From Nectonema munidae (Eukaryota; Nematomorpha; Nectonematoida; Nectonematidae), in NCBI GenBank assembly GCA_030549495.1, contig JAUIRK010000097.1:1791348-1855347 (forward strand): DNA of 64,000 bases, given 5' to 3'. The notes beneath the pieces were generated by a model. The model saw only the letters and a program-made list of their open reading frames with translations. It was not told the DNA's origin and did not search any database. Below are positions 54,195 through 64,000 of the stretch, in pieces. The position numbers were made by a program, and so were the translations under genes. Numbering within the stretch: the stretch's first letter is position 1; each line of letters opens with the position of its first letter.

Positions 54195-56460
54195 TTAACG
54201 GGTCACCAGTGACCCATTGTGACTTAGTGTTTTTATCATGGGTCATCTGTGACCCATTATGACTTATGACTTATGACCATTTAATATAATATCCAGGGTA
54301 GAGTTTTTAAAGGTTCATTTATTTAACTTTATATTCGTTCGCAAAGCCCATTGATGACGTTCTACTTATATGAATTACACCGTGGCAATTTTTATTATTG
54401 TACAAGGGGATGGAGAAGGCTTTACTAAAAAGTACCCTCAGCTCAAAAAAGCTATGCTGGAAACTTTTTGAATGCGCTCTAGTTCAGTTATCTCAACCAG
54501 AACTATTAAATAGTTATACTGATCATAAATATCATTCTGAAAAGATGAGATATTTTATATTCAAAACCTACAAATAAGTATATACCACTTAAGATCTCTT
54601 GGGCATGCTTGTTTGGAATATCAAAAAATAGTAATCGTTTTTCAAGAGTGTAGAAGCAATTTAGATAGAAAAAAACCAGAAAGTTTAGTTTCAGGTTTAA
54701 AACCTACTGACAACTGTTATTTTCTATTTTTGAAATATTTTTACCTTCTTAGTAAAATAAGAATATTTTTTGAAAAAAACATTATAAAACTCGAAATAAT
54801 TAAAACAAAACTTATAAAGTGTTTAGTTTTCCTTCCTATATTTGCCTTTTTTTGTTTTATTAGAGTCTATAATATTTTAAAAGCTAAGCACTTTTCTTGA
54901 TGCTGAATTATGACCATCTTTATACTTTCATTTATTTTTTATTGTTTTTGTATTTTTTGCGTGAATGTAAAGTGAATAATTATAATAAATCTCTCTCTAA
55001 CTCTTGAAGACACTTGAGGATACTTTTTAGTAAAGCGCTGATGAAGCTACGAAAGAAATGTTTTACTTTCTAATATATTGATTTGTTGTTCAATAATAAC
55101 GATTATAAACATTTATAAATTCGAAAAAGCAAGTTTATATTAAGAAATTGAAAAAACTTTATGAAAGAGATCAGGATAAATGAAAATCATGAAAGCAATT
55201 TCTTTTTTTTGAATGCATAAAAACTTGTTACAAGCAGAACAAAATGTAAAAGTTTTATTATCAAGCTTGATTCTGTTGCATAAATAGCACCTCTTTCTCT
55301 GCTCTTAAAACTTTGGCAAATGATTTTGGTGTTGGATTTCTTAACTGATCAAGCTCATCAAGTATGTGTTACGGCATTGAAGACTGTGTTTCTCTTTGAG
55401 TTTACCATGTGGAATAGGAGAGGAAATTTGAGGTAGACTGCACTCCTTTATTTCTTTCGACGACTTCTTCACCACACATACCTCTGCCATCAGAATCCAA
55501 AAGTAGGAAATTTTCACTTGTACCAATCCTTACGTGATTTTCCCCAGTTTTTATCAGTTCATCTAGAACACTAACATCATCTTCATCAAGGCAGGGTACT
55601 TCGTCATCGGTGTTTTCTGGAAAACCCATCTCCAAAACATCATGCTGCGTTAGTGAAAATTCTCTCCCAGCTTCATAAACTTTTTATTCATGACAAAAAC
55701 AAATAAACAATGTAATGAAAGAGGACAAAGTTTGACAGCAGATTTCACTTCAAAAAAACTTGTTATGACAAGACATCAATGTCTTGCATGAAACATTCGA
55801 AAAAATTAGAAACTTTACCTTCCTCTTCCTATGATCTATTCATGTTACAGCATATATATAAATATATACATTGTCTTCATGCATATTCAATGAACAGTGA
55901 CAGATAAGTTAGTCACACTTGTGTACATTTGTTTTCGTCAATACACATAACTTCAATCCATGGGTCACGTGTGACCCAAAATGAAGTAGAAAGATTGTAC
56001 TATCACAATGGGTCACTCATGACTGAGTATAAAAATTGATATTTCCCTCCCTATTTTCGTTAAATTTTTGAAATAGTGTCAATAATAGTGATGCTTTGCT
56101 TTTTATTCAAATGAATCATGATTAGAAAGCAGAAATTTTCTATTGCAACACTCCATAAATACAACGATTACAAAAAAATATATTTTTTGAAGTTTAGGAA
56201 AATTTCCAGTTGAAAACTTAAAAAAGTTTTTTCTTATAACACTTGCATGTTAACCCGTTAACGCCCAAAGTCGACTTTACAAAAATAAAAGCGTTTGCGT
56301 TTATCAAAGCTCTTTAATACAAATCTTCTGCTTTACATTAGATATCGTCTGATTATTCTGGTCGTTAACGGGTTACAATATGAATTTTTAATTATATCCA
56401 AAGGGTTAGCTGGATTTTTATAATGGGTCATGTGTGACCCAAAATGTCTTAAAGGGTTAA
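54195..56460 (-). mobile_element. piggyBac-like element, core deleted
   Basis: TTAA at 54195-54198 and 56457-56460. Both ends carry GGGTCAC..GTGACCC-type subterminal motifs (54199-54260 and 55958-56445). The - strand encodes an acidic N-terminus (55635-55402: MEMGFPENTDDEVPCLDEDD) and a Cys-rich C-terminus at about 55300-55190 (KRCYLCNRIKLDNKTFTFCS followed by ACNKFLC), the usual piggyBac zinc finger. The catalytic DDD core between them is gone. A TTAA MITE at 56250-56376 is nested inside. Confidence 0.75.
56250..56376. mobile_element. TTAA MITE family, copy 3
   Basis: Begins TTAACCCGTTAACG and ends CGTTAACGGGTTAC. The ends are perfect 10-bp inverted repeats (CCCGTTAACG), and the body matches 29229-29355. 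Inserted into the piggyBac-like element. Confidence 0.8.
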
Positions 56461-56845
56461 TCTGAGTTATAATTATATTTTCTAAAAAAACGACACAGAT
56501 TTTTAAAAATTATCGTTTACTCAAATTGAGGAGCATTGAGTCTAGTTCTTGAGTAAAAATTTGTTATAACATCAAAGACACTTGCTATATTGATTATATG
56601 TAAGTTTTATCACAAAGCAGATACAAATGATTTTTGCTTTTTATTGAACAAAGATATATTATAATCTAGGCATAATCCCTTTTATTCGCTAATGGACAAA
56701 TAAAAATGTTTTCAATATATGGAAATTTCTTTTGAAAATATTCTTGAGCAAAACGACTAACAAATCCTATCAAATTATTAAATCTATTTTTATGTTGGGA
56801 TATTTAGACTTTTAACGATAAATATATGACGTCTCTAAAAATTCC

Positions 56846-56858
56846 CCCCCCCCCCCCG
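56846..56858 (+). repeat. Poly-C tract
   Basis: A run of about 13 C between the two genes, third of its kind in the window. Confidence 0.75.
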
Positions 56859-56899
56859 TTACCACTTGAACAAATTCTTGTATTTGATATCGCTCTCCC

Positions 56900-58790
56900 C
56901 CAATCTCCAATTTTTATGCCTAATAGGGAAGCGTATATCGTAATAAAATGCCACGTTTCACATACTTTTGCTGGAAATCATTGGATTACATTTAGGCAGT
57001 AATAATAATCGGTTGGCATCTTAATTGAAATGTTTTCTTTATAATAGATTCCCTTGCCAAATATCATTTAAAAAGATTTTATCTTTTGAACTATCTTCAT
57101 GAACAAACTGACCCTCTAATTCAATTTATCTTCTTTTTGAACTGCTTTCCACGCATGTAACGTTTCGTAGTACAATTGAACAAGCCCACCCCTCTCCATA
57201 TGTTACGTAATATATATATATATCCCCAATTTCACTGTCAGTCTATCGCACCGCCTCGTCAAAGGGGCGGGCTTCAGATGTTATTAACCATATTAGTTCA
57301 AGTGGTCATAGACGACTTGGTATGCTTTTTGCAATCAATTTCAGTGTAATTTGCCTATTTCAGATATGCTGAATTCAATGGTAATGATATTTTTAATGAA
57401 AATCAATCAAAGTTGTCAAAAAAGTGATTTAAAATGGCTATTCATCTCAAAATTTTTAATATAACTTTGCTATAAGCAGTGTGACTAATAATTTTATTTT
57501 CTTTGAAGGAAAAGACAGTTAACCTAAAATTTTAAGATATCTGCCGTTGTACTTGAGTTATAAGCTTTTTCTCATGTCATCTACGACATGCAATCTGTCT
57601 CTATTTCTTGTTTTTAAATTTAAAAGAGTTGAAAACCCTTCCTCATACTTGTAGGTAGAAGCAAATGGAACAAGCACATGCAAGCCTATTGTCATGCTGA
57701 CTTGACTTGGAGAGAAGGTGAAGTCAGGAAATTAAAAATAGGCGCTGAAAAATTATAAATAAGTTATAAATAGTTCCTTGAGAACGGATGTAACAAGACC
57801 AGACCACGGCAGCTTTTCATGTTTGGTTTGATGTCAAGTGATAAAAGCAATACCAGTCTTCCACTTAACATTGTTTCTTAGAATATAGCAACATCGAATT
57901 CTTTAGGAAAGTAAACCACTCATCATGAAATGCTGCTTTTTAGACACATTTCGTTGTACAGTAAAAAATCAATGTCGTACTTTAGCTGGCTTCGAAGATA
58001 ACATTGCTCGAGTAAAAAACGATGATAGATTTTGATTAAAATATGCTCAAAAAGAAATTTCTTCACAACCAAATTTTCAGCACGGGGTTCATCGTTAGTT
58101 CGATAAGGGACAATTGAATAAAGCAATCCTAGTGGCCACATTTTCATTGAGTTATGGTTTATGAAACGCACAGTTGCGCAAATAGATTAGGAAAAATCAT
58201 TTCAAATCAATGAATAAATCTTCATCTGATTCTGCAAAAAGTAGTCAAGAATTTTTAAGTTTTTTCATTTTGGGTTTCATGCATATTTGAGATGAATTAG
58301 GATAATGATGAGCGTTCTTAATCTCTATCAAGTGGTGATGAAATTGAATCAGTAGAACATATTTTCATGGAAACTAGAAAATTTAGTCCATATTTATTCA
58401 TAAAGCCTTACCGATCGTAATGAAGCCTGTCTAGCGCCAGGTCTCTAATAACTGGCTCAGATATTAGTAGGGGTAATAATTTTTAAGAAAAAATGCTCAC
58501 GGTTAATTGACTGATAAGAATAAACTACCATGGCGGATTACCCGGATATATTTTAGGGCAAAAAAACCTTTTGGTTCTCAAAATCTCAGAGACGAAAGTT
58601 TAGGCAGATGACATCGAAGACAACTAAATATAAGCAAGTTTGTTTTGGAGGAAAACCTAGACAGATGATGCAACAGACAGAAGATCGAATTGAAAATCTT
58701 CATGGCTCCTCTATTTCTATAAGGATTAAAAAAAAGAATAAAAATTTAAATAAATAGTTTTACATGATTAAGAAAGGTTTACTGCAAGAT
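56900..58790. other. Intergenic between the convergent genes, no gene recognised
   Basis: An open frame at 58171-57923 (-) has 82 codons and no recognisable motif. A (AT)n run lies near 57211. Possibly an old transposon remnant. Confidence 0.35.
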
Positions 58791-58796
58791 TTTATT
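58791..58796 (-). promoter_or_regulatory. poly(A) signal of the SLC3A gene
   Basis: AATAAA on the - strand (TTTATT on +), 78 bases after the stop codon. Confidence 0.6.
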
Positions 58797-58873
58797 TTTA
58801 AAAGTGAAATAATGATTAAAGTGAAGACATTGAAAAATATAAGAGACCACAACCAACTAGATCAAGCAAAAAG

Positions 58874-59032
58874 TTAGGCTTGAGAGAGAATTAACACACC
58901 GCCTTTGTCTAAAGTTATGGTTGACTCAGAAGAAATGCTTTCAGGAGTGTTAATTGCATTCAACTTCATCACCGTATTAAAGCTACTATTTTGAAGAGAG
59001 GCAACTTGATTCAAATTGAAATTAGTTAGTGC
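58874..59032 (-). CDS. SLC3A2: SLC3A heavy chain exon 9 and stop
   Basis: Encodes [20 protein letters not shown], then [20 protein letters not shown] and [12 protein letters not shown] with stop TAA. This is the C-terminal beta-sandwich domain, where 'G.VLL' near the end is usual. Confidence 0.9.
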   Translation of the reverse strand, partial: ALTNFNLNQVASLQNSSFNTVMKLNAINTPESISSESTITLDKGGVLILSQA

Positions 59033-62000
59033 CTAAAATACAAGAATTAAAAGCTGGATTTAGATAAAATAGCAAGAAAACATTACATTTCCATAATTGA
59101 TGGCTACAAAATGCAACAAGGCAGAATGTTTTCTCGTAAAAGCAAATACGTCATTGTTCACGTCCAAAATTTTCATTTCGCCGCTCACATATGGTTCTTG
59201 GTACTTTAATTTCATCAGCACTCTAAATGTAAAGAAATAAAAAAAATTGTAAGTATATGTTGAAATACAAGAAAATTACTTAAAATTTGAAAGAGAAGAG
59301 GAGTTTGATTTTGATAACATCTCAACATTATTCTGTTGATAATCAGAATTTATAGGAAGATACGGTTGAGATGCATTCGTAAAACCACCATTTTTTTGTG
59401 ATGTCCATAACATTGGGCCTCGAACACTATCGTAACACTTAACAAATTTAAAACCGTAAATAGCAAACGCTCGAATGAAGAATAATGAAATAAATTAAAG
59501 TGTTCTAACTAACGAGTAACGTTCCAACTAAGTTAAACAGATATTCATTTTTTAGATCTTATTTCTTAAACTTTATACATATATCGTACGATTTTGAGTA
59601 ATTAAAGACAACAAAATGTTAGATAAGAAATTAGGTCGCATAAGTGAATTTACAAGGAGCGCTTTCTACAATGATGCATTCGAGTTAACGTAGTAAGCAA
59701 AATGTTAGCATGACAATGAAAGATGTCGGCTCACAATTAAACTAGATAAGAATTTATATTTTCTACCAAATTGTAAAACACATAGCAAGAGAAGAGTTGC
59801 CTCGTGACAGTTTCTTTTTTACAGCGATAACGAAAAGAGTTTGTAAATCATAAATCTTTAATCCCATTTCCTGATGTGACTAAGGGGAAAATAAGAAAAC
59901 CTTAGATATTTTCAACATCTACAACAGCTTTTTTTAAATCTAAAAGAAATAGCCTAAGATCGCTTCACAGTATGCATTTTCTGAACGATAAAAAGAAATA
60001 TAAAATAGTGTAAAATTTATATAAATTAAAAGTATGCATAATGATTTCATATATCACATGACGACGTGAGGAAAGCTTGAGGAAATAAATAAATTTTGCA
60101 TAAAATTAATTTTATTTCAATGCACGTGAAAAATAAATTAAAATTCATATGAGCATAAAAATTGCTGAATATTTGAAAATTTTATATCAAAAGATTTATC
60201 GACAATAATAAACTGTAAAGAATTCACTATCGTATTATACACATTTCCTCATTGTTATAAATGGAAATTTATAGACAATACATTAAATATGAAGTAATAT
60301 ATATCGAACTATGTTGAATTAGTAATGAATTATAAATCAGCATGAGAAAGCAGAATCAAATATATAAATAACTATCATTTTTAAAGCTAAATAAAAATTA
60401 ATCAACCATGGTTAAAAGCGTATAAATCATTTACTTTCAAGAAATATAAATTTCGCTAAAAAATGAAATTTAACAGATTTTTTATCAACTTTTAGAGCTT
60501 TACAATAATATGATTTTCTATTATTTATAAGAGGCGAAGGTGAGGTTGGTAGATAATTCGTTTCGATACCACAAGGAACTGTGTTTCCTCAATGAAAACA
60601 CTTCTATATATCTTTAACTTTATAAAAGAACTAGAAAACTTATTGTCTAAAACTAAAGGGTCCGAAAAACTTAAAAAATAAATTTACTAAGTAATGTATT
60701 AATTTAGTTTTTCTATTTCTTGTGTTTAATAAATACAAGTCTTTTTCGAAACAATACCAAAATATCGTACATAAAACCACAACGATATACAAACAGGCGT
60801 TTATACGCAACATATAGAAATAAAACAAATACAAAATAAAAAGTTGAATGGGAACAAAAGATTTCTTTTACGGTCATTTATATTTCACAAAAAGAAACAA
60901 AATTTAATTTCCTTTGCGATGAAATTATCAAACAGTATATTTTTTACAATACAAAATTTATAAACAATTCATTATTTTATTTATGTATAAATAATTGCAT
61001 TTCTTTTTTCATTTCATTCCAAAGAACCAGTCTTTATAAAATTATAGCCAGGAGATAAATTTATTTAAGTGTTATTGGAAGCCTCATTGTTCAAAAGATA
61101 TGAAGCTGTTAAGAAACAATCGAAAAGCAAAATTCTTCAACAAGCTCTTTGAATAGAGCATAAAATTTTGAAAACTAAAATTTGAAACTCAAAATAACGT
61201 TTCACATGGAAAGGCGACAAATAGATAAAAATGGGGAATCCTTACTATAAAATATGTTGAAACTTAAGACTTAGATAATGTCGTATATAAAATTCATCAT
61301 AAAGGTAAAAACTTCAAATTCAATATATATATAATCTTGGTTATATTAAAATATATACTTGATTATGTGAATTTGGGAGTAAAACGCATTTCGAAGAAGA
61401 TGACAAATCTTTAAGACCAAGTTCATCACCATAATAAGAAAGGAATGAGCCTTTAATCAAAATAAGTGCATTTAAAGCAGTCGTATAATCGTAATTGGGG
61501 AAACCAGAGCCAATACGCGAGCTGGAAGAGTCTGTGTTCAGCTAAAAATTATAAAAGTATTTAAAATTAATTAAGATTATGTTTATTAAATAACTAGTGA
61601 AACTATCAAAGCTCAGATTGAAAACAAAATCTCATTTTTTTAACAATTGTTTGTAAAAATCAATTGCGCAGAAAATCATCATCGCATATTTTACTTAAAA
61701 ATAGGAAGGAAAGAACATACCATCCATCCAACCTTTTTAAAGCTTTCATTTTTCACACTTTCAATAACAAGGGAAATTATGTTAGCTACACAACTACCTT
61801 TACATTTATTATCAATTTTAGTCAATGAATTGAAATAAAGTACATCAATAGGTGTTCTTAACAGATCATCAGGTGACATAACTACTTTGCTATGCAACTG
61901 AACAAATATTCCTTTGCTGAAAAATAAACATATAGAAAATAAATAACAAACGTATAGTAAAAATACTCTAAAACTTTTTGCTTCATTCTCGAAAAAAAGT

Positions 62001-63056
62001 TCATCAGACTTTGCGACTTAAAAATATTTATTATGAAAAAAACTATTAAGCAAAACAAGGAATATTACTCGATTATCGGATTTTTGCCTAGTGAAAAAAG
62101 TATCAGCCTTAGGAATTAAAAAACCAGAAACGCCTTTAGAAATCCAATATCCATAGACAGCATCTAATTCATCTAAAACATGTGCATCCATGAGGTTCAA
62201 ATCAGGTAGTTGCTTATCAATTGTGAATAAATAAGATTGATTTCTTTGCTTATCAAAAGCATATCCTGGCTGCAAAATGTAAAAACATAAAAAAAAAAAT
62301 ACTAAATAAAGAAGTTTCTTACTTCTGATGAAGAACCTGTTTTCCAAAAATAAAAATTCCTAAACTTTTCGTTGTTATTCTGACTCTCAATGAACCATTC
62401 ATGTTCCAGGCTAGTAGACGAAAGAGGAAGCTCAATAATAAGATCAATATCTAAAAAATAAAACATTTAAAAGATAGAGAAGAAAATTCATATCACCATT
62501 TTCTTTAAGTTTAGAAGAGAGAACTTCAAAATCCATTTCGTCCCCATACTCTGGATTCAACTTTGTAAAATGAGTTACAGCAGAATCCATCATACTAGGA
62601 GATGATTCCAAAATAGAGTTTAAAAAGAGATACTTGACATTTAGGCTTTTAAGATAGTCAACCTTGGAAATAATGCCTAAATATTGAAATATTTAAGAAA
62701 ATACCCAATTATGATTAAAAAATACCTTTGATGTCTCCCATTCCATTTCCATCGGAGTCTTTAAATGATCGGGGGTAGATTTGATAAATACCTTTAGTTC
62801 TATAATTTTCTTTCATGGAATGGGCTTTATTTGTTTTTATAATCAAATAAACAGCTATTGCAATCATTGAAACCCAAATCAACCAAAACAAAATGTATAA
62901 AAACCATCTTAATTTAACCCAAAAGGGATCATTCGCATACTTTAGTAATTCTTCTTTGGTCAGACCAGTAAACACCTGTGATTCTTTTTCATTACTTTGA
63001 TTTGGATTTATAAACTCAATTTTAGAATTTTCATAATTACTATTAGTTTGATCCAT
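58874..63056 (-). CDS. SLC3A2: SLC3A-type amino-acid transporter heavy chain (CD98hc/rBAT family), complete, 9 exons
   Basis: Type II membrane glycoprotein that brings an SLC7 light chain to the plasma membrane for amino-acid exchange. Exons on the - strand: 63056-62726, 62676-62497, 62450-62323, 62269-62088, 61916-61721, 61541-61359, 59437-59280, 59222-59087 and 59032-58874. They join to 551 codons with the stop. Residues about 25-50 carry the family box [20 protein letters not shown] ahead of the single helix (about 51-73). Then comes [20 protein letters not shown], typical of rBAT/alpha-glucosidase-like barrels, followed by [28 protein letters not shown] and a short C-terminal beta domain. 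The glycosidase nucleophile position reads [11 protein letters not shown], so no hydrolase activity is expected. No Cys lies between the helix and the barrel, where the family normally has the disulfide to the light chain. SLC3A2 versus SLC3A1 cannot be settled here; the symbol is the best guess. Confidence 0.9.
59087..59222 (-). CDS. SLC3A2: SLC3A heavy chain exon 8
   Basis: Encodes (K)[20 protein letters not shown], then [20 protein letters not shown] and INYGN. It equals the family segment 'LxxLRxxxPxLxxGxxxxLxxxxxVFAFxR'. Neighbouring introns are 57 and 54 bases. Confidence 0.92.
59280..59437 (-). CDS. SLC3A2: SLC3A heavy chain exon 7
   Basis: Encodes [20 protein letters not shown], then [20 protein letters not shown] and further Ser-rich residues. 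The pattern PM.W....N.GF......LP.NSDYQ is a landmark near the end of the barrel in rBAT-like proteins. Confidence 0.92.
60536..60603 (+). mobile_element. Degraded copy of the tRNA-derived SINE
   Basis: GGTGAGGTTGGTAGAT and TTTCGATACC, then TTTCCTCAATGAAAACAC, match the head and body of the SINE at 18403 with the box B part deleted. It lies in the only long intron of the SLC3A gene. Confidence 0.45.
61359..61541 (-). CDS. SLC3A2: SLC3A heavy chain exon 6
   Basis: Encodes [20 protein letters not shown], then [20 protein letters not shown] and [29 protein letters not shown] is the counterpart of the family's TYYGEEIGM. It is followed by a 1.9-kb intron, the only long one in the gene. Confidence 0.9.
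61721..61916 (-). CDS. SLC3A2: SLC3A heavy chain exon 5
   Basis: Encodes [20 protein letters not shown], then a segment with [20 protein letters not shown] and ending KKVGWM. Acceptor CTTTTTTTCAG region; donor GTATGT. The stretch matches the poorly conserved middle of the barrel. Confidence 0.82.
62088..62269 (-). CDS. SLC3A2: SLC3A heavy chain exon 4, apparent GC donor
   Basis: Encodes [20 protein letters not shown], then [20 protein letters not shown] and [20 protein letters not shown] plus AG. The next exon needs two leading bases, and the only donor found that gives this phase is AG|GCAAAA, a GC-AG intron. The nearest GT donors (at 62068 and beyond) leave the wrong phase. The 3' edge is therefore less certain than the exon. 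Confidence 0.75.
62323..62450 (-). CDS. SLC3A2: SLC3A heavy chain exon 3
   Basis: Encodes [20 protein letters not shown] and then [19 protein letters not shown]. It corresponds to the family's 'LIMDFIPNHTS..H.WF..S' segment, with the Asn-His pair of true glycosidases not kept. Donor GTAAGA. Confidence 0.9.
62497..62676 (-). CDS. SLC3A2: SLC3A heavy chain exon 2
   Basis: After a 49-base intron the exon encodes [20 protein letters not shown] followed by [17 protein letters not shown] and a segment ending KLKEN. This is the barrel strand and helix after GDLKGI in the family. Donor GTGATA. Confidence 0.9.
62726..63056 (-). CDS. SLC3A2: SLC3A heavy chain exon 1
   Basis: The start codon at 63056-63054 gives a cytosolic tail of about 50 polar residues, the box [20 protein letters not shown], a transmembrane helix, and the beginning of the barrel at [20 protein letters not shown]. 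It ends one base into the Gly codon at donor GTATTT. No upstream in-frame Met is needed. Confidence 0.93.
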
Positions 63057-64000
63057 TTCTCAAAAATGATGCAAAGTTACGTAAGGGAAAAGAAAAAAAT
63101 GGCAAAGTTCAACGAAAACGGATATGATGAAAGAAAAAAGCAGGAATAAAATAAAAATAAAAATTTTAATAAAATAATATTTTTTATTCAATAAATTGAT
63201 TCTATGGGTAAAATAATTTTAATTTCCAAAGTTGAATTTTGTTGGAATTTTTTTTAGAAGAATAAGAATTTATTATCGAAAAAACATTTAAAAAATAGCA
63301 AAGTAATACAGTTACTATTCCAAATATTCAGATGTGAGACAGTATAATGTTTTATATATATATAAACCAAATATTATAGCCGTTTGGAAGTGCATATAAA
63401 TATAAGTATAACATCATTGTATTTAAAGAAATTGATTTAATTACATAAAATAGCACAAATTATAAAAAAAATTCTATCTAATTTTTAATAAGAAAAAAAG
63501 AAGGAATAATTTATGTATATAATATGTATATATATATGTGTGCGATGTGTATGTAACAGTAAAATGTTAGAGGTACATGTAAAATATAATCACCCGAAAT
63601 TTTCAAAATTTATTTAAATTAACAAATTCAAATCCAATATCTCTATCACCCTATTTACACATCATAAATATCCCATATTTATAAAGTAATAGCACATCAA
63701 TTATCACATATATTTATAACATCATTCAAGGTTACATGTATATGAAATAAACGTAACCTAAAATCGCAACTCTTGTTCAAGTCACCCAACACATTTACAC
63801 AATATAAATATTCACGAACACCAAGAGACTGCACTAATCGAAGATCTCTACTTTAAAGCACAGCATATCTACCACTTTGCATCACAGCTCTATTCTATAA
63901 TTATCGGGGGAACAGTGATGAGCTTTACACTACATTCAGAGTTGGTTCCTGTCACAATTGAGATCCAGAATACTCTTTACTAAGAGAATACTCTTAGTAA
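63057..64000. other. Upstream flank of the SLC3A gene
   Basis: AT-rich, with AT dinucleotide tracts near 63355 and 63525. No gene recognised. The promoter and 5' UTR of the SLC3A gene should be here, but no specific element could be supported. The last 24 bases form a perfect hairpin. Confidence 0.5.
63977..64000. repeat. Perfect 10-bp-arm hairpin at the window edge
   Basis: TTACTAAGAG, loop AATA, CTCTTAGTAA. It may be part of a longer inverted repeat that continues past the window. Confidence 0.6.

Noticed and set aside
54613-54900. 95-codon open frame (+) in the piggyBac-like element
   Set aside because: Does not resemble a transposase core; the recognisable piggyBac parts are on the opposite strand.
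57923-58171. 82-codon open frame (-)
   Set aside because: No recognisable motif, no splice partners, and it lies between two complete 3' ends.
1-64000. LTR retroelement, Polinton, CRISPR array or bacterial-type operon
   Set aside because: No gag/pol/capsid-like reading frames, no long direct terminal repeats and no regularly spaced repeats were seen. The reverse transcriptases present are of LINE and Penelope type.

Overview
This is an animal nuclear genome window: strongly AT-rich, with spliceosomal introns, no operons, and most of the sequence made of decayed transposable elements. The gene content and element mix (hAT, pogo/Tigger, piggyBac, RTE-type LINE, Penelope-like, a tRNA-derived SINE) suggest an invertebrate, most likely an arthropod. 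A crustacean such as a copepod is only a guess. I found no LTR retrovirus-like element, Polinton or toxin gene that I could support.

Two host genes can be read, and they converge. On the + strand, 15466-49378 holds eleven exons of an IA-2/PTPRN-type receptor protein tyrosine phosphatase, a dense-core-vesicle transmembrane protein with a degenerate phosphatase domain. The exons run from the transmembrane segment through the whole phosphatase domain to the stop. The luminal part of the gene should lie upstream (1-15465 or before the window), but I could not place its exons. On the - strand, 63056-58874 holds a complete nine-exon gene for an SLC3A-type amino-acid transporter heavy chain (CD98hc/rBAT family), with a computed model of 550 residues. 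Its introns are mostly 46-57 bases. The IA-2 introns are either about 60 bases or several kilobases, and the long ones are packed with transposons.

Layout. 1-15.4 kb: hAT ends, a jockey-like LINE (-), foldback elements, a TTAA MITE, a degenerate tandem repeat, a decayed gene of an uncharacterised family, a Helitron-like 3' end and a broken transposase gene at 12.57-13.9 kb. 15.5-31.7 kb: first IA-2 exons and introns. The 11-kb intron contains a SINE and a three-deep nest: a hAT-like transposase gene, split by a hAT element, itself split by a 490-bp hAT MITE with an 8-bp target duplication. It also has another hAT MITE and a near-perfect 140-bp palindrome. 31.7-32.7 kb: three phosphatase exons. 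32.7-40.5 kb: intron with a ZBED5-like hAT and an RTE-like LINE. 40.5-40.75 kb: the two exons around the catalytic loop. 40.75-49.2 kb: intron with a hAT MITE, a Penelope-like element cut by a LINE 3' tail, and a hAT and a pogo/Tigger element whose ends interlock. 49.2-49.4 kb: last exons and poly(A) signal. 49.5-58.8 kb: intergenic, with piggyBac and hAT remnants. 58.9-63.1 kb: the SLC3A gene. 63.1-64 kb: its upstream flank.

The two genes have no known shared pathway: IA-2 acts in regulated secretion, the SLC3A heavy chain in plasma-membrane amino-acid transport. Exon edges were placed by splice consensus, matching reading phase and family similarity recalled from memory. No alignment or search was run.
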